DNA from: JANNNX01 sp031398745
GTDB lineage: Bacteria; Actinomycetota; Acidimicrobiia; Acidimicrobiales; CADCSY01
Reading direction: 5' to 3'
NCBI GenBank assembly: GCA_031398745.1
Contig: JANNNX010000057.1
Location: forward strand, 26,466-90,465
DNA length: 64,000 nt
Positions 15,637 to 23,956 of this stretch are shown in pieces; the stretch's first letter is position 1, and every line of letters begins with the position of its first letter. The notes beneath the pieces are model-generated. The model searched no databases, was not told the DNA's origin, and saw only the letters and a program-made list of their open reading frames with translations. A program made the position numbers and the translations under genes.

Positions 15637-16806
15637 TCAGCCGGCGAGAACCACCGGGAGCGAGCTCACGCCGTAGGTGATGCCGATGGGCATGGCCCGG
15701 GTCACCTCGCCGGCGATCCGGTAGCCGGGGAAGCGGCTGAGCACTTCCTCGAGGGCCACCCGCAGCTCCAGTCGGGCCAGGTGGGCGCCCGAGCAGAAGT
15801 GGGTGCCGGCGCCGAAGGCCAGGTGCCGGTTCGGCTCCCGGTCGAGGTCGAAGTGCTCGGGGCGCTCGAAGTGGGCCGGGTCGCGGTTGGCCGCGCCGAA
15901 GGCGAGCACCACCCGATCGCCGGCCGAGACGGGGCAGCCGCCGATCTCGGTGTCGCGGGTGGCGGTGCGCGCGAAATGCTGGGACGGCGACTCGAGCCGA
16001 AGCCCTTCCTCCACTGCCGCCGGGATCCGGGTCGGGTCGCTCACCAGCCGCCGGCGCAGGTCGCCGTCGGTACCGAGGTGGGCCAGCAGGCTGCCCAGGC
16101 CGTCAGCCGTGGTCTCGTTACCGGCCAGGGTCAGGGTGATGGCCATCCCCCGCAGCTCGTCGTCGCTGAGGGGCCGACCATCGGGCAGACGGGCCGCCAC
16201 CAGGTCGCTCAGCAGGTCGTCGCCCGGCGCCCGGCGTCGGCGCTCGAGCTGGCGGTCGAGGTAACCGACCAACTCGGCCCACGCCCGCCCGGCGGCGACC
16301 TCGTCCATTCGGACCATGGCCCCGAGCACGTCGTCGACCAACGCCCGGTAGCGGTGCCAGTCACCGGCGTCGAGCCCCAGCAGGACACCGGTGACCAGCG
16401 CCGGCAGGGGCCGGGTCAGACCCTCGACCAGGTCGACCGCCTCGGCGGTGGGCAGGGCGTCGAGCAGCTCGGTGACGATGGCCCGGATGGCGGGCTCGTA
16501 GGCCAGCACCGCCCGGGCCGAGAGTCGCCCGGCGAGCATGCGGGCGTACGCCGTGTGCTCGGGCGGGTCGGCCTCCTCGGGGATGGCCGGGTACGGGTTC
16601 TGCACGAAGGGGATGGTCGAGCCGTTGGCTGCGGTCGAGAACAGCTCGCCGTCCCGGCACACCGCGGCCACGTCGTCGTAGCGGGTCAGCAGGTAGAAGC
16701 CGCCCAGCGCCTCGCTGCGGTGGACCGGGTCGGTGGCCCGCAGGTGGTCGTGCACCGTGTGGAACCGCTCGACGAAGTCCGGCGCGGTGTGATCGAAGTC
16801 GGCCAT
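15637..16806 (-). CDS. Cytochrome P450
   Basis: A 389-residue soluble bacterial P450. The I-helix oxygen motif is LAGNETT, the ExxR motif is EEGLRLESP, and the haem-ligand loop is FGAGTHFCSGAHLARLE with Cys338. It needs a ferredoxin and reductase, not seen nearby. The acid-alcohol pair in the I helix has Glu in place of the common Asp, an accepted variant. ATG 16806 follows a GGGGGAG site; the frame upstream to 16860 lacks one. It is divergent from the amidohydrolase, with which it may share control. Confidence 0.9.
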   Translation of the reverse strand: MADFDHTAPDFVERFHTVHDHLRATDPVHRSEALGGFYLLTRYDDVAAVCRDGELFSTAANGSTIPFVQNPYPAIPEEADPPEHTAYARMLAGRLSARAVLAYEPAIRAIVTELLDALPTAEAVDLVEGLTRPLPALVTGVLLGLDAGDWHRYRALVDDVLGAMVRMDEVAAGRAWAELVGYLDRQLERRRRAPGDDLLSDLVAARLPDGRPLSDDELRGMAITLTLAGNETTADGLGSLLAHLGTDGDLRRRLVSDPTRIPAAVEEGLRLESPSQHFARTATRDTEIGGCPVSAGDRVVLAFGAANRDPAHFERPEHFDLDREPNRHLAFGAGTHFCSGAHLARLELRVALEEVLSRFPGYRIAGEVTRAMPIGITYGVSSLPVVLAG

Positions 16807-16877
16807 GCTCCCCCACTCACGCGATCTGGCTCGCCGGACGGTAGACCAGATCACCCGCATCCGCCTCAGGAGGGCCT

Positions 16878-17873
16878 GTGAAAGACGGCATGTTCGTGTT
16901 CGACAACGTCGTGCACATGTTCGACAACACCGCCGCCAACCTGGTGCCGGGCCGCGACATCGTGGCCGCCGGGGGCGAGGCGTTCGCCAATGCCCTCGAT
17001 CGCCATCCGCGCTACACCGGCAACCTTGACTGGGGCCACAGCCGGGAAGAGATCGAGGAGGCCGGTCGGATCCTCTTCGAGGAGTCCGACACCGACATGG
17101 CCATCGCCCAGACGGTTCCTCTCTTCCACTACTACGACCAGGGCATGGCGCCGGCCGCCCGCAACCACGCGCTGGCTGCGGCCTACCCCGATCGGGTGCT
17201 GTTCTGCGGCGGGGTCGACCCGATGGTCATGGGTCTGGCCGGGGCCAAAGACGAGATGCGGCGCCAGGTCGAGGAATGGGGGGCGATCTCGTTCAAGTTC
17301 TACAACGCCCAACACCAGGCCGGCTGGGACTGCGACGACCGGGCGCTGGCCTACCCGCTCTACGAGCTGGCCCAGGAGCTCGGCGTGGGCTGGCTCCAGT
17401 TCCACAAGGGAGTCCCCCTCGGGCTCGAGCCACTCAAGTACCTGCACCCCCTCGACCTGGACGCGGTGTTCCGCGACTTCCCCGACCTGCAGTTCTCGAT
17501 CCACCACGTCGGCGCGACCTGGGTCGACGAGACGATCCTGGTGGCCCAGCGCCACCCGCACGTCTCGCTGGTCATGGTCAACGAGTTCGTCGAGTACTGG
17601 GCTCGCCCTCGCCACGTGTTGGAGGTGATGGGCAAGGCCCTGTTCCACCTCGGCCCCGACCGACTGCTGTACGGGTCCGAGGCCTTCATCTTCGAGGACG
17701 TGCAGTCCTTCATCGAGGGGGCCTTCGATATGGCCATGCCCCAGGACCTCATGGAGGGCTACGCCTACCCGCCGATCACCGACGAGGTCCGACGCAAGAT
17801 CCTCGGCGAGAACCAGGCTCGCATCCTCGGCATCGACCTGGAGGCCAAGAAGGCGGCGCTGGGATTGTTATAA
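16878..17873 (+). CDS. Amidohydrolase family 2 protein
   Basis: A 331-residue TIM-barrel metal-dependent hydrolase or decarboxylase. Visible marks are FNVVHM-type start (FDNVVHMFDN) in place of the usual HxH, a central FKFYNAQHQAGWDCDD segment, SIHHVGATWVDE near residue 210, and GPDRLLYGSEAFIF near 258 as in ACMSD-like enzymes. The N-terminal metal-binding histidine pair is reduced to one His, so metal use is uncertain. GTG 16878 follows a CAGGAGG site. Divergent from the P450 and 25 nt ahead of the LLM oxidoreductase. Confidence 0.72.
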   Translation: MKDGMFVFDNVVHMFDNTAANLVPGRDIVAAGGEAFANALDRHPRYTGNLDWGHSREEIEEAGRILFEESDTDMAIAQTVPLFHYYDQGMAPAARNHALAAAYPDRVLFCGGVDPMVMGLAGAKDEMRRQVEEWGAISFKFYNAQHQAGWDCDDRALAYPLYELAQELGVGWLQFHKGVPLGLEPLKYLHPLDLDAVFRDFPDLQFSIHHVGATWVDETILVAQRHPHVSLVMVNEFVEYWARPRHVLEVMGKALFHLGPDRLLYGSEAFIFEDVQSFIEGAFDMAMPQDLMEGYAYPPITDEVRRKILGENQARILGIDLEAKKAALGLL

Positions 17874-17898
17874 GTCGAGTTACATCTACGCTGGCGCC

Positions 17899-18837
17899 AT
17901 GCCTGCGCTCCCGCCGATCTACGTCAATCTCTTCGGGATCCCCTTCGCCCCCCGTCGTTTCCACGAGATGCCCGAGCTGGCCCGGCGCCTGGAGGCCAGC
18001 GGCCTCTTCGGGGGGATCAGCATCGGCGAGCGGACGGTGTCGCCCCCGAAGGTGACCGGGAGCCCCGGGCCCGACCACTCGCTGATCCCGTTCACGGAGC
18101 CCGTCGCCACGCTGGCCGCCGTGGCCGGCGTCACCACCGAGCTGGGCCTCATGTGCGCGGTGCTGGGCGTTCCCGTGCGCCCGGCGGTGCTGCTGGCCAA
18201 GGAGCTGGCCACGCTCGACCATCTGGCCCAGGGACGCTTCGTGCTCGGCGCTTCGGTCAGCCACGTTCCCGAGGAGTACGACGCCGTCGGCCTCTCCTTC
18301 GACGACCGTTACCGGCTGCTCGACGACACCATCGGCGCCTGCCGCCAGCTCTGGTCGTCGGCACCCGCCAGCTTCGAGGGCGACCTCGTGCACTTCGGCC
18401 CGCTGAGTGCCAACCCTCTCCCGTGGACCCCGGGCGGGCCGCCGGTGTGGTTTGCCAGCCACTTCTCGGCCGACCTCGTGCGTCGGGTGGTCGAGCTGGG
18501 TGACGGCTGGATGCCCTGGCCCGTCGGCTACGACCAGATGGCCGGTGACATCCACTCACTGCGGAAAGCCATGGCCGATGCCGGTCGGGACCCCGAGTCC
18601 CTCGGTGTGCTCGGGGTGCTGCCGGCGCTCGACGCCGAGAGCCACCCGGTCCACGCCGGGGCCCCCGGCGAGGGTCCACCCGACCTGGCGGCCATGCTGG
18701 GCCAGGCCCCGGCGATCGCTGCCACCGGGGTCAGCGTGCTCGGGCTGGGAATGAACTTCTTCAGTACCGACCTCGACTCGATCGACGCCGACCTCGAGCA
18801 TCTCGGCAACCTGCTGGCCAACCTGCCCGCTGGGTGA
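17899..18837 (+). CDS. LLM-class F420/FMN-dependent oxidoreductase
   Basis: A 312-residue luciferase-like monooxygenase domain, recognised from TELGLMCAVLGVPVRPAVLL, then KELATLDHLAQGRFVLGASV (the sheet/helix that forms the flavin pocket), PVWFASHF and the C-terminal DGWMPWPVGYDQM. Actinobacterial members often use F420; the cofactor cannot be decided by eye. A TACGCT hexamer (17887-17892) is 6 nt from ATG 17899, suggesting its own leaderless promoter inside the short gap after the amidohydrolase gene. Confidence 0.83.
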   Translation: MPALPPIYVNLFGIPFAPRRFHEMPELARRLEASGLFGGISIGERTVSPPKVTGSPGPDHSLIPFTEPVATLAAVAGVTTELGLMCAVLGVPVRPAVLLAKELATLDHLAQGRFVLGASVSHVPEEYDAVGLSFDDRYRLLDDTIGACRQLWSSAPASFEGDLVHFGPLSANPLPWTPGGPPVWFASHFSADLVRRVVELGDGWMPWPVGYDQMAGDIHSLRKAMADAGRDPESLGVLGVLPALDAESHPVHAGAPGEGPPDLAAMLGQAPAIAATGVSVLGLGMNFFSTDLDSIDADLEHLGNLLANLPAG

Positions 18838-18879
18838 TCTGCGGTTCGGCGCGGCCCGGTCTGTCTAGAGTCCGGCCCG

Positions 18880-19308
18880 ATGCCCCGGGTGACGGTGGGT
18901 GAGCGGCTGGTGATCGGCGGGGCCGGGCTGTTCGCGCTCTCCACTCTGTGGCCGTGGTGGCGGCGAGTGCAGGGCAGCACCCAGATCGGATCGCGGACCG
19001 CATGGCAGCGCGACCCCGAGTGGGCGACGGTGGCGCTGGCACTGGTGGCGGTCTGCGTCGGCCTGCTCCTCGCCTGGCGGATCGGCCACGTCCCCCGTGA
19101 CGACCGGCGGGCCGTACTCCTCCTGCGGGTGGTGGCGGCCAGTGCCTTGGCGGTGGTCGTCATCAAGACGGTCCTACTGGTCGACAGCCTCACTTTCCGC
19201 TACCGCTACGCCCGGGGCTGGGGGCTCTTCGTCGCCCTCCACGCCCTCGGGGCCATGGTCCTGGGGACCAGCCGTCTGGCCGCCGACCGGCGCGCCGCCA
19301 CCGAGTAG
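18880..19308 (+). CDS. Small four-helix membrane protein of unknown function
   Basis: A 142-residue protein with about four transmembrane segments (residues 10-28, 50-68, 80-100 and 115-130) and arginine-rich loops. No family recognised. A TAGAGT hexamer (18866-18871) lies 8 nt before the ATG. Its TAG stop is nine nucleotides before the presumed livH start and in the same frame, so translational coupling with the livHMGFK operon is likely. Confidence 0.65.
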   Translation: MPRVTVGERLVIGGAGLFALSTLWPWWRRVQGSTQIGSRTAWQRDPEWATVALALVAVCVGLLLAWRIGHVPRDDRRAVLLLRVVAASALAVVVIKTVLLVDSLTFRYRYARGWGLFVALHALGAMVLGTSRLAADRRAATE

Positions 19309-19317
19309 GGGGGACCC

Positions 19318-20205
19318 ATCGCCTCGTTCGTCGTCATCGGGATCGTCAGCGGCTCGATCTACGCCCTGTTCGCGCTCGGCATCGTGCTCATGTTCCAGAC
19401 CACGGGGGTGCTGAACTTCGCCTACGGGGCGATGGGGGCGGTCGCGGCCTTCACCTTCGCCACCCTCTCGGTGGAGCACAGCCCCTGGACCGCGTTCGTG
19501 GTGTGCGTGGTGGCGGCACCGGTGGCCGGCGCCGCCCTCGGGCTGGTCTCACTTCCCGCCCAACGCTCGACGGTGCCGGTCAAGGCCATCGCGACCGTGT
19601 CGCTGGCCCTCACCCTCCAGGGGGCCATCACGCTGGTGTGGGGGGTCACGCCCCGGCGCACACCGGTGCTCTCCAACGAGGCGGCCTTCGAGATCTCGGG
19701 CGTCGTGCTGTCCAATCAGCAGGTCGCCACCCTTGCCATCGCCTTGGCCACCTGCGTGGCCATCGCCGCCTTCTTCCGCTTCGGCCGCCTGGGCTCGGCC
19801 CTGCGGGCCATGGCCGCCGACGTCCTGGTGGCCCAACTCATCGGGCTGCCGGTGCGGACGCTGTGGGTCGTCTCCTGGGCCATCGCCGCGGTGTCCGCCG
19901 CCCTGGGCGGGATCCTGGTCCTCCCGGCCACCAGCCTGTCGGCACCGAACCTCACCTTCATCGTCCTCACTCCGCTGGCCGCGGCCCTCATCGCCGGCTT
20001 CCGCTCACCCACCATTGCGGTGGCCTCGGCCTTCGCCATCGGGGTTCTCCAAGGCGTGTCCAGCGGCATCGACGGCGTGACCAACCAGTTCTTCGGGCTC
20101 GACTGGGACCTCTCGGCCTATCGGGACGCCCTTCCGCTGGCCATCGCCCTGCTGGTCCTCCTGGTCCTGCCGGCCAGCCGGGTGGCGACCTGGGAGCGGG
20201 TGTGA
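19318..20205 (+). CDS. livH: Branched-chain amino-acid-type ABC permease LivH, apparent AUC start
   Basis: A 295-residue permease of the LivH family if read from ATC 19318. The segment SGSIYALFALGIVLMFQTTG, followed by VLNFAYGAMG, is the conserved LivH N-terminus, and it lies ahead of every ATG or GTG in the frame except GTG 19378 and ATG 19384, which would remove the first helix. A GGGGGGA ribosome-binding stretch (19308-19314) stands three nucleotides before ATC. The frame is closed by the upstream TAG (19306-19308), so no earlier start exists. It forms the membrane channel with LivM; about eight helices. The next start (GTGA) overlaps this stop. Confidence 0.85.
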   Translation: MASFVVIGIVSGSIYALFALGIVLMFQTTGVLNFAYGAMGAVAAFTFATLSVEHSPWTAFVVCVVAAPVAGAALGLVSLPAQRSTVPVKAIATVSLALTLQGAITLVWGVTPRRTPVLSNEAAFEISGVVLSNQQVATLAIALATCVAIAAFFRFGRLGSALRAMAADVLVAQLIGLPVRTLWVVSWAIAAVSAALGGILVLPATSLSAPNLTFIVLTPLAAALIAGFRSPTIAVASAFAIGVLQGVSSGIDGVTNQFFGLDWDLSAYRDALPLAIALLVLLVLPASRVATWERV

Positions 20206-21134
20206 GTTCCCTCGACCGGCGCCACCTGGCCTTGGCGGTGGTCGGCGCGGCCGTCGCGCTGGCGCTGCCCTTCGTGCTCGACGGCTCCTGGACCTACCTC
20301 TTCGTGCAGGGCGCCCAGCAGACCCTCGTCGTGCTCTCGGTCATCGTCCTCTACCGCGCTGCTCGCGCCGTCTCGCTCTGCCAGTCCGCCTTCGTCGGCA
20401 TTGCCGCCTTCGCCATGTCCTGGCTGATGACCACCCACGGCTGGCCCTTCGCGGTGGCCTTCGTGGTGGCGCCGATGGTCACGGTGGCAGTCGGGGCGGT
20501 GCTGGCGCTGCCCGTCCTGCGGTTCCGGGGGGTCGAGCTGTCGATCATCACCCTGATCGTCGGTCTCGCCGCCAACGCCCTGGTGTTCTCGACCTCGGCG
20601 CCGCTCAGGGTCGCCGATTTCGGGGCGTCGATCCCCGACAACGAGATCCTCGGCATCGATCTCACCGGGACGACCGCCGCCTACTTCGTGAGCGTGGTGG
20701 TCGCCGCCCTCGCCTACCTGGCGGTGACCCGGGTGCTGTCGAGCTCGGTGGGCAGGACCTGGACCGCGCTCGAGGCCGGCAACGCCGTCGCCGCCTCGTG
20801 CGGCATCTCGATCACGCGGGCCAAGTTCGTCGGCTTCGCCCTCTCCGCCGGACTGGCCGGTCTGGCCGGCGTCCTGTTCATCGGGGTGCAGACGTCGGTC
20901 GACCCCAGCTCGTTCGCGCCGGCCCAGTCGTTGGCGGTTGTCATCGGCGCCATGCTGGCCGGCATCGACCGACCCTCCTCGGCGGTGATCGGTGGGTTGG
21001 CCGTCACCGTCGGGCGCCGGATCCCGGTGGAGTTCGGCATTGACGCCGACTACCTCAACGTCGCCCTCGGCCTGCTCGTGCTGTTCGCGATCCTGAGCAG
21101 CGCCCGGGTCCGCCAGGTGCGCACCGGTGGCTGA
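20202..21134 (+). CDS. livM: Branched-chain amino-acid-type ABC permease LivM
   Basis: A 310-residue permease with about nine transmembrane helices. Conserved LivM parts are LCQSAFVGIAAFAMSWLMTT, LRFRGVELSIITLIVGLAAN, and the cytoplasmic coupling loop around RTWTALEAGNAVAASCGIS with KFVGFALSAGLAGLAGVLF. GTG 20202 overlaps the livH stop. The pair with livH and two ATPases defines a HAAT-family importer for branched-chain amino acids, amides or similar small solutes. Confidence 0.9.
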   Translation: MSSLDRRHLALAVVGAAVALALPFVLDGSWTYLFVQGAQQTLVVLSVIVLYRAARAVSLCQSAFVGIAAFAMSWLMTTHGWPFAVAFVVAPMVTVAVGAVLALPVLRFRGVELSIITLIVGLAANALVFSTSAPLRVADFGASIPDNEILGIDLTGTTAAYFVSVVVAALAYLAVTRVLSSSVGRTWTALEAGNAVAASCGISITRAKFVGFALSAGLAGLAGVLFIGVQTSVDPSSFAPAQSLAVVIGAMLAGIDRPSSAVIGGLAVTVGRRIPVEFGIDADYLNVALGLLVLFAILSSARVRQVRTGG

Positions 21135-21858
21135 CCAGGCGGCCCTCGCCGCCGTCGGCCTCACCGTCACCTTCGGCGGCGTCACCGCAGTGGACGACCT
21201 CGACCTCACCGTCGCCCCCGGCCAGATCGCCGGGCTCATCGGGCCCAACGGCGCCGGCAAGACCACCGTCCTCAACGTCGTGTCGGGCTTCGTCACCCCT
21301 CGCCACGGCCGGGTACTGCTCCACGGCACCGACCTCACCCGAGCCCACCCTCAGCACCGAGCCCGGGCCGGGCTCTCCCGCACGTTCCAGACGGCCCGGC
21401 TGTTCCGAGGCCTCACCGTGCGGGAGAACCTCGAGATCACCCACCGCCAACGACCACGGTCGGCCACCTCGGGCCTGACCCCCACCGAAGCCCTCGAGCT
21501 GACCGACCTCGGCTCGGTGGCCGACCTCGACGCCGACCGCCTGGAGGGTGGGCAGCGACGATTCTGCGAGCTGGCTCGGGCGCTGACGCTCGCGCCTCGG
21601 GTGTTGCTGCTCGACGAACCCTCCTCGGGGCTGTCCGAGGACGAGGTCGACAGCTTCGGAACGTTGCTGCGACAGGTCCGCGACGAGCTGGGACTGGCCG
21701 CGCTGGTCGTCAGCCATGACATGCGCTTGGTGGCCGCCACCTGCTCGGAGGTCACGGTCATGGACTTCGGGCGGGTCCTCGGTCGGGGAACCGCCGACGA
21801 GGTCCGAGCCAACCCGCAGGTCCAGGCCGCGTACTTCGGCGAGGACGACGACGCATGA
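21127..21858 (+). CDS. livG: ABC transporter ATPase LivG
   Basis: A 243-residue nucleotide-binding subunit. Walker A is GPNGAGKTT, the Q-loop region is RTFQTARLFRGLTVRENLEI (the standard LivG form), Walker B is RVLLLDEPSSGLS, and the switch His is in VVSHDMRLV. The signature motif reads LEGGQ rather than LSGGQ, a mild variation. GTG 21127 overlaps the livM stop by eight nucleotides. Powers uptake with LivF at the cytoplasmic face of the LivHM channel. Confidence 0.9.
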   Translation: MADQAALAAVGLTVTFGGVTAVDDLDLTVAPGQIAGLIGPNGAGKTTVLNVVSGFVTPRHGRVLLHGTDLTRAHPQHRARAGLSRTFQTARLFRGLTVRENLEITHRQRPRSATSGLTPTEALELTDLGSVADLDADRLEGGQRRFCELARALTLAPRVLLLDEPSSGLSEDEVDSFGTLLRQVRDELGLAALVVSHDMRLVAATCSEVTVMDFGRVLGRGTADEVRANPQVQAAYFGEDDDA

Positions 21859-22562
21859 CCGGCGGCCTGCACGTCGCCGACCTGCGGGTCCGCTACGGCG
21901 ACAACCTGGCCGTCGACGGGATCGACCTGGACGTGGCCGAGGGCGAGATCCTGGCCCTACTGGGGCCCAACGGGGCCGGCAAGTCCTCCGCCCTCGACGC
22001 CCTGTCGGGCATGGTCCCGGCGACCGGGACCATGCGGGTGGGCGACGTCGACCTGCGCCCGCTGCCGCCCGAGGCCCGGGCCTCCTACGTGGCGCAGGTC
22101 CCCGAGGGCCGCCGCCTCTTCCCCGACCACACCGTCCGGGAGAACCTGCTGCTCGCCGCCTACCGGGCGAACCGAGGGGAGCGCGCCCGGCGCCTCGAGC
22201 GGGTCTGCGCCCTGCTCCCCCGGCTCGATGCCCTGCGGACCCGGCGGGCCGGGCTGCTCTCGGGGGGCGAGCAGCAGATGGTGGCGCTCGGGCGAGGGCT
22301 GATGGGCCAGGCCCCGGTCCTGGTGATCGACGAGCTGTCGCTGGGCCTGGCCCCGATCATCACCGCGTCGTTCGCCGACGCCCTGGTCGAATTGCGCGAG
22401 GAGGGTCTCGCCATCCTGCTGGTGGAGCAGTACGTGCCTCTGGCCATGCGCATCGCCGACCGGGTGGCGGTCATGGCCCGAGGCCAGATCGTCCTCGAGG
22501 GCCCCACCGCGTCGGTGAAGGGCGAGGCCCTCGCCCTTCAGGCGGCGTACCTCGGGTCCTGA
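21855..22562 (+). CDS. livF: ABC transporter ATPase LivF
   Basis: A 235-residue nucleotide-binding subunit: Walker A GPNGAGKSS, signature LLSGGEQQMVALGRGLM, Walker B VLVIDELSLGLAP with the LivF-type SLGLAP, and VEQYVPLAM in place of the switch histidine region. LivF proteins commonly have Gln or similar here. ATG 21855 overlaps the livG stop (ATGA). Partner of LivG. Confidence 0.9.
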   Translation: MTGGLHVADLRVRYGDNLAVDGIDLDVAEGEILALLGPNGAGKSSALDALSGMVPATGTMRVGDVDLRPLPPEARASYVAQVPEGRRLFPDHTVRENLLLAAYRANRGERARRLERVCALLPRLDALRTRRAGLLSGGEQQMVALGRGLMGQAPVLVIDELSLGLAPIITASFADALVELREEGLAILLVEQYVPLAMRIADRVAVMARGQIVLEGPTASVKGEALALQAAYLGS

Positions 22563-22689
22563 TCCACTTCGACACCTATGGGCAATGTTTGACACGCAAC
22601 CTGGCCCCGTCTTGACTGGCCACACCACGACCGACCTCGGGGGGGACGGGGTGAGATCGCCGTCGCCCTCCACGTTCCGGAGGTACCGC

Positions 22690-23919
22690 ATGAAGCGATC
22701 GTCGAGCTGGCGCTGGCTGCTGACTCTGCTCACCGTCCTCGCGCTCGTCGCCGCTGCGTGCAGCGACGACGAGGAGGCCGAGGGTGACGGCGCCGCCACC
22801 GACTCGACCGAGGAGTGCGGCCAGGCCCAACCGATCAACATCGGCAACCTCTCCTCCGAGTCCGGCGGCGTCGACCTGCGAGGTGGACGCCAGGCCCTGG
22901 AGGCGTTCATCGCCGAGTACAACGCCGAGGGTGGCTTCCGGGGCTGCCAGCTGGCCCTGGTCTACGAGGACGGCGGCACCGACGCCGGGGCCACATCGGC
23001 CGGTGCCCGTGAGCTGGTCGAGGGCCAGGACGTGGTGGCCATGATCGGCGACATGGCGGTGCTCGACTGTCTGGTCAACGCCACCTACTACGCCGAGCAG
23101 GGCGTGGCCGCGGTGGTCCCTGCGTTCGACACGAGCTGCTACACGGGGGAGACGACCTTCCCCTACTTCACCGGCGCGGACACGAACCTCCTGCCCGGGC
23201 TCGATCACCTGGTCAACGATGTCGGCGCGGAGAGGATCGCCTACGTCGGGCTGAACGTGCCGACCAACCAGGCGCTGGGCACCAACCTCGCGGCCTACGC
23301 CAGCGAGCTGGGCGTCGAGCTGGTGGCCAGCGAGTTGGTGGCCACCGACCTGTCCGATGTCGACGCGGCTGTCCAGAAGGTGGCCCAGAGCGATCCCGAC
23401 GCGGTGATCGTCGCCGCCTTCCCCCAGGCCCTCCAGGCCGTGCGGGACAAACTGGGCCTGCAGGGCATCGACTTGGCGTCGGTCACCTTCATGGCCTCTC
23501 CGGGCTCCTACGGAGCCCAGCTCGGTGAGCTTCTCGGCCCCGATGGCGAGGGCGTCCTGGTCACGGTGAACAACTACGTGGTCGAGACGGGCAACGAGGT
23601 CGCGTCCAAGGTCGTCGACCTCATGGCCGACCAATACCCCGACAGCCCCCAGACCACCGACCCGTTCGTGGGGTGGACTGGCGGCGAGATCCTTCGCCAG
23701 ATCCTGGAGGCAGTGGAGGGGGACCTCACCCGGGAGTCGTTCCTGGCCGCTACCCGCTCTCTCGACGGGGTCGACCAGGTGCTGGCCCCATCCACGCTCG
23801 ACTTCAGCGCCGGTCCCCCGTTCTCCTTGGCCAGCGAAGGACAGATCCTCGAGCTCCAGGCCGACGGCTCCTTCGAGGTGGTCACCGACGACTTCATCAC
23901 GGTGGAGGTGCCCTCCTAG
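22690..23919 (+). CDS. livK: Branched-chain amino-acid-type ABC solute-binding lipoprotein
   Basis: A 409-residue type I periplasmic-binding protein. The signal peptide ends in a lipobox (LVAAACSDD, Cys near residue 26), followed by an acidic linker and two Rossmann-like lobes (INIGNLSSESGGVDLRGGRQ at the ligand hinge). It would deliver substrate to LivHMGF. The 127-nt leader upstream holds TTGACA (22589) and TTGACT (22612) hexamers, but no matching -10 is evident, so an own promoter is only possible. The gene may also be read through from livF. Ligand not predictable by eye. Confidence 0.87.
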   Translation: MKRSSSWRWLLTLLTVLALVAAACSDDEEAEGDGAATDSTEECGQAQPINIGNLSSESGGVDLRGGRQALEAFIAEYNAEGGFRGCQLALVYEDGGTDAGATSAGARELVEGQDVVAMIGDMAVLDCLVNATYYAEQGVAAVVPAFDTSCYTGETTFPYFTGADTNLLPGLDHLVNDVGAERIAYVGLNVPTNQALGTNLAAYASELGVELVASELVATDLSDVDAAVQKVAQSDPDAVIVAAFPQALQAVRDKLGLQGIDLASVTFMASPGSYGAQLGELLGPDGEGVLVTVNNYVVETGNEVASKVVDLMADQYPDSPQTTDPFVGWTGGEILRQILEAVEGDLTRESFLAATRSLDGVDQVLAPSTLDFSAGPPFSLASEGQILELQADGSFEVVTDDFITVEVPS

Positions 23920-23956
23920 CGAGCGGCGCGGAGGGCGGGTCGTATCCTCGCCAGCC

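Noticed and set aside
22589..22617. Full sigma70-type promoter for livK
   Set aside because: TTGACA and TTGACT are present but no TANNNT lies 16-18 nt downstream of either.
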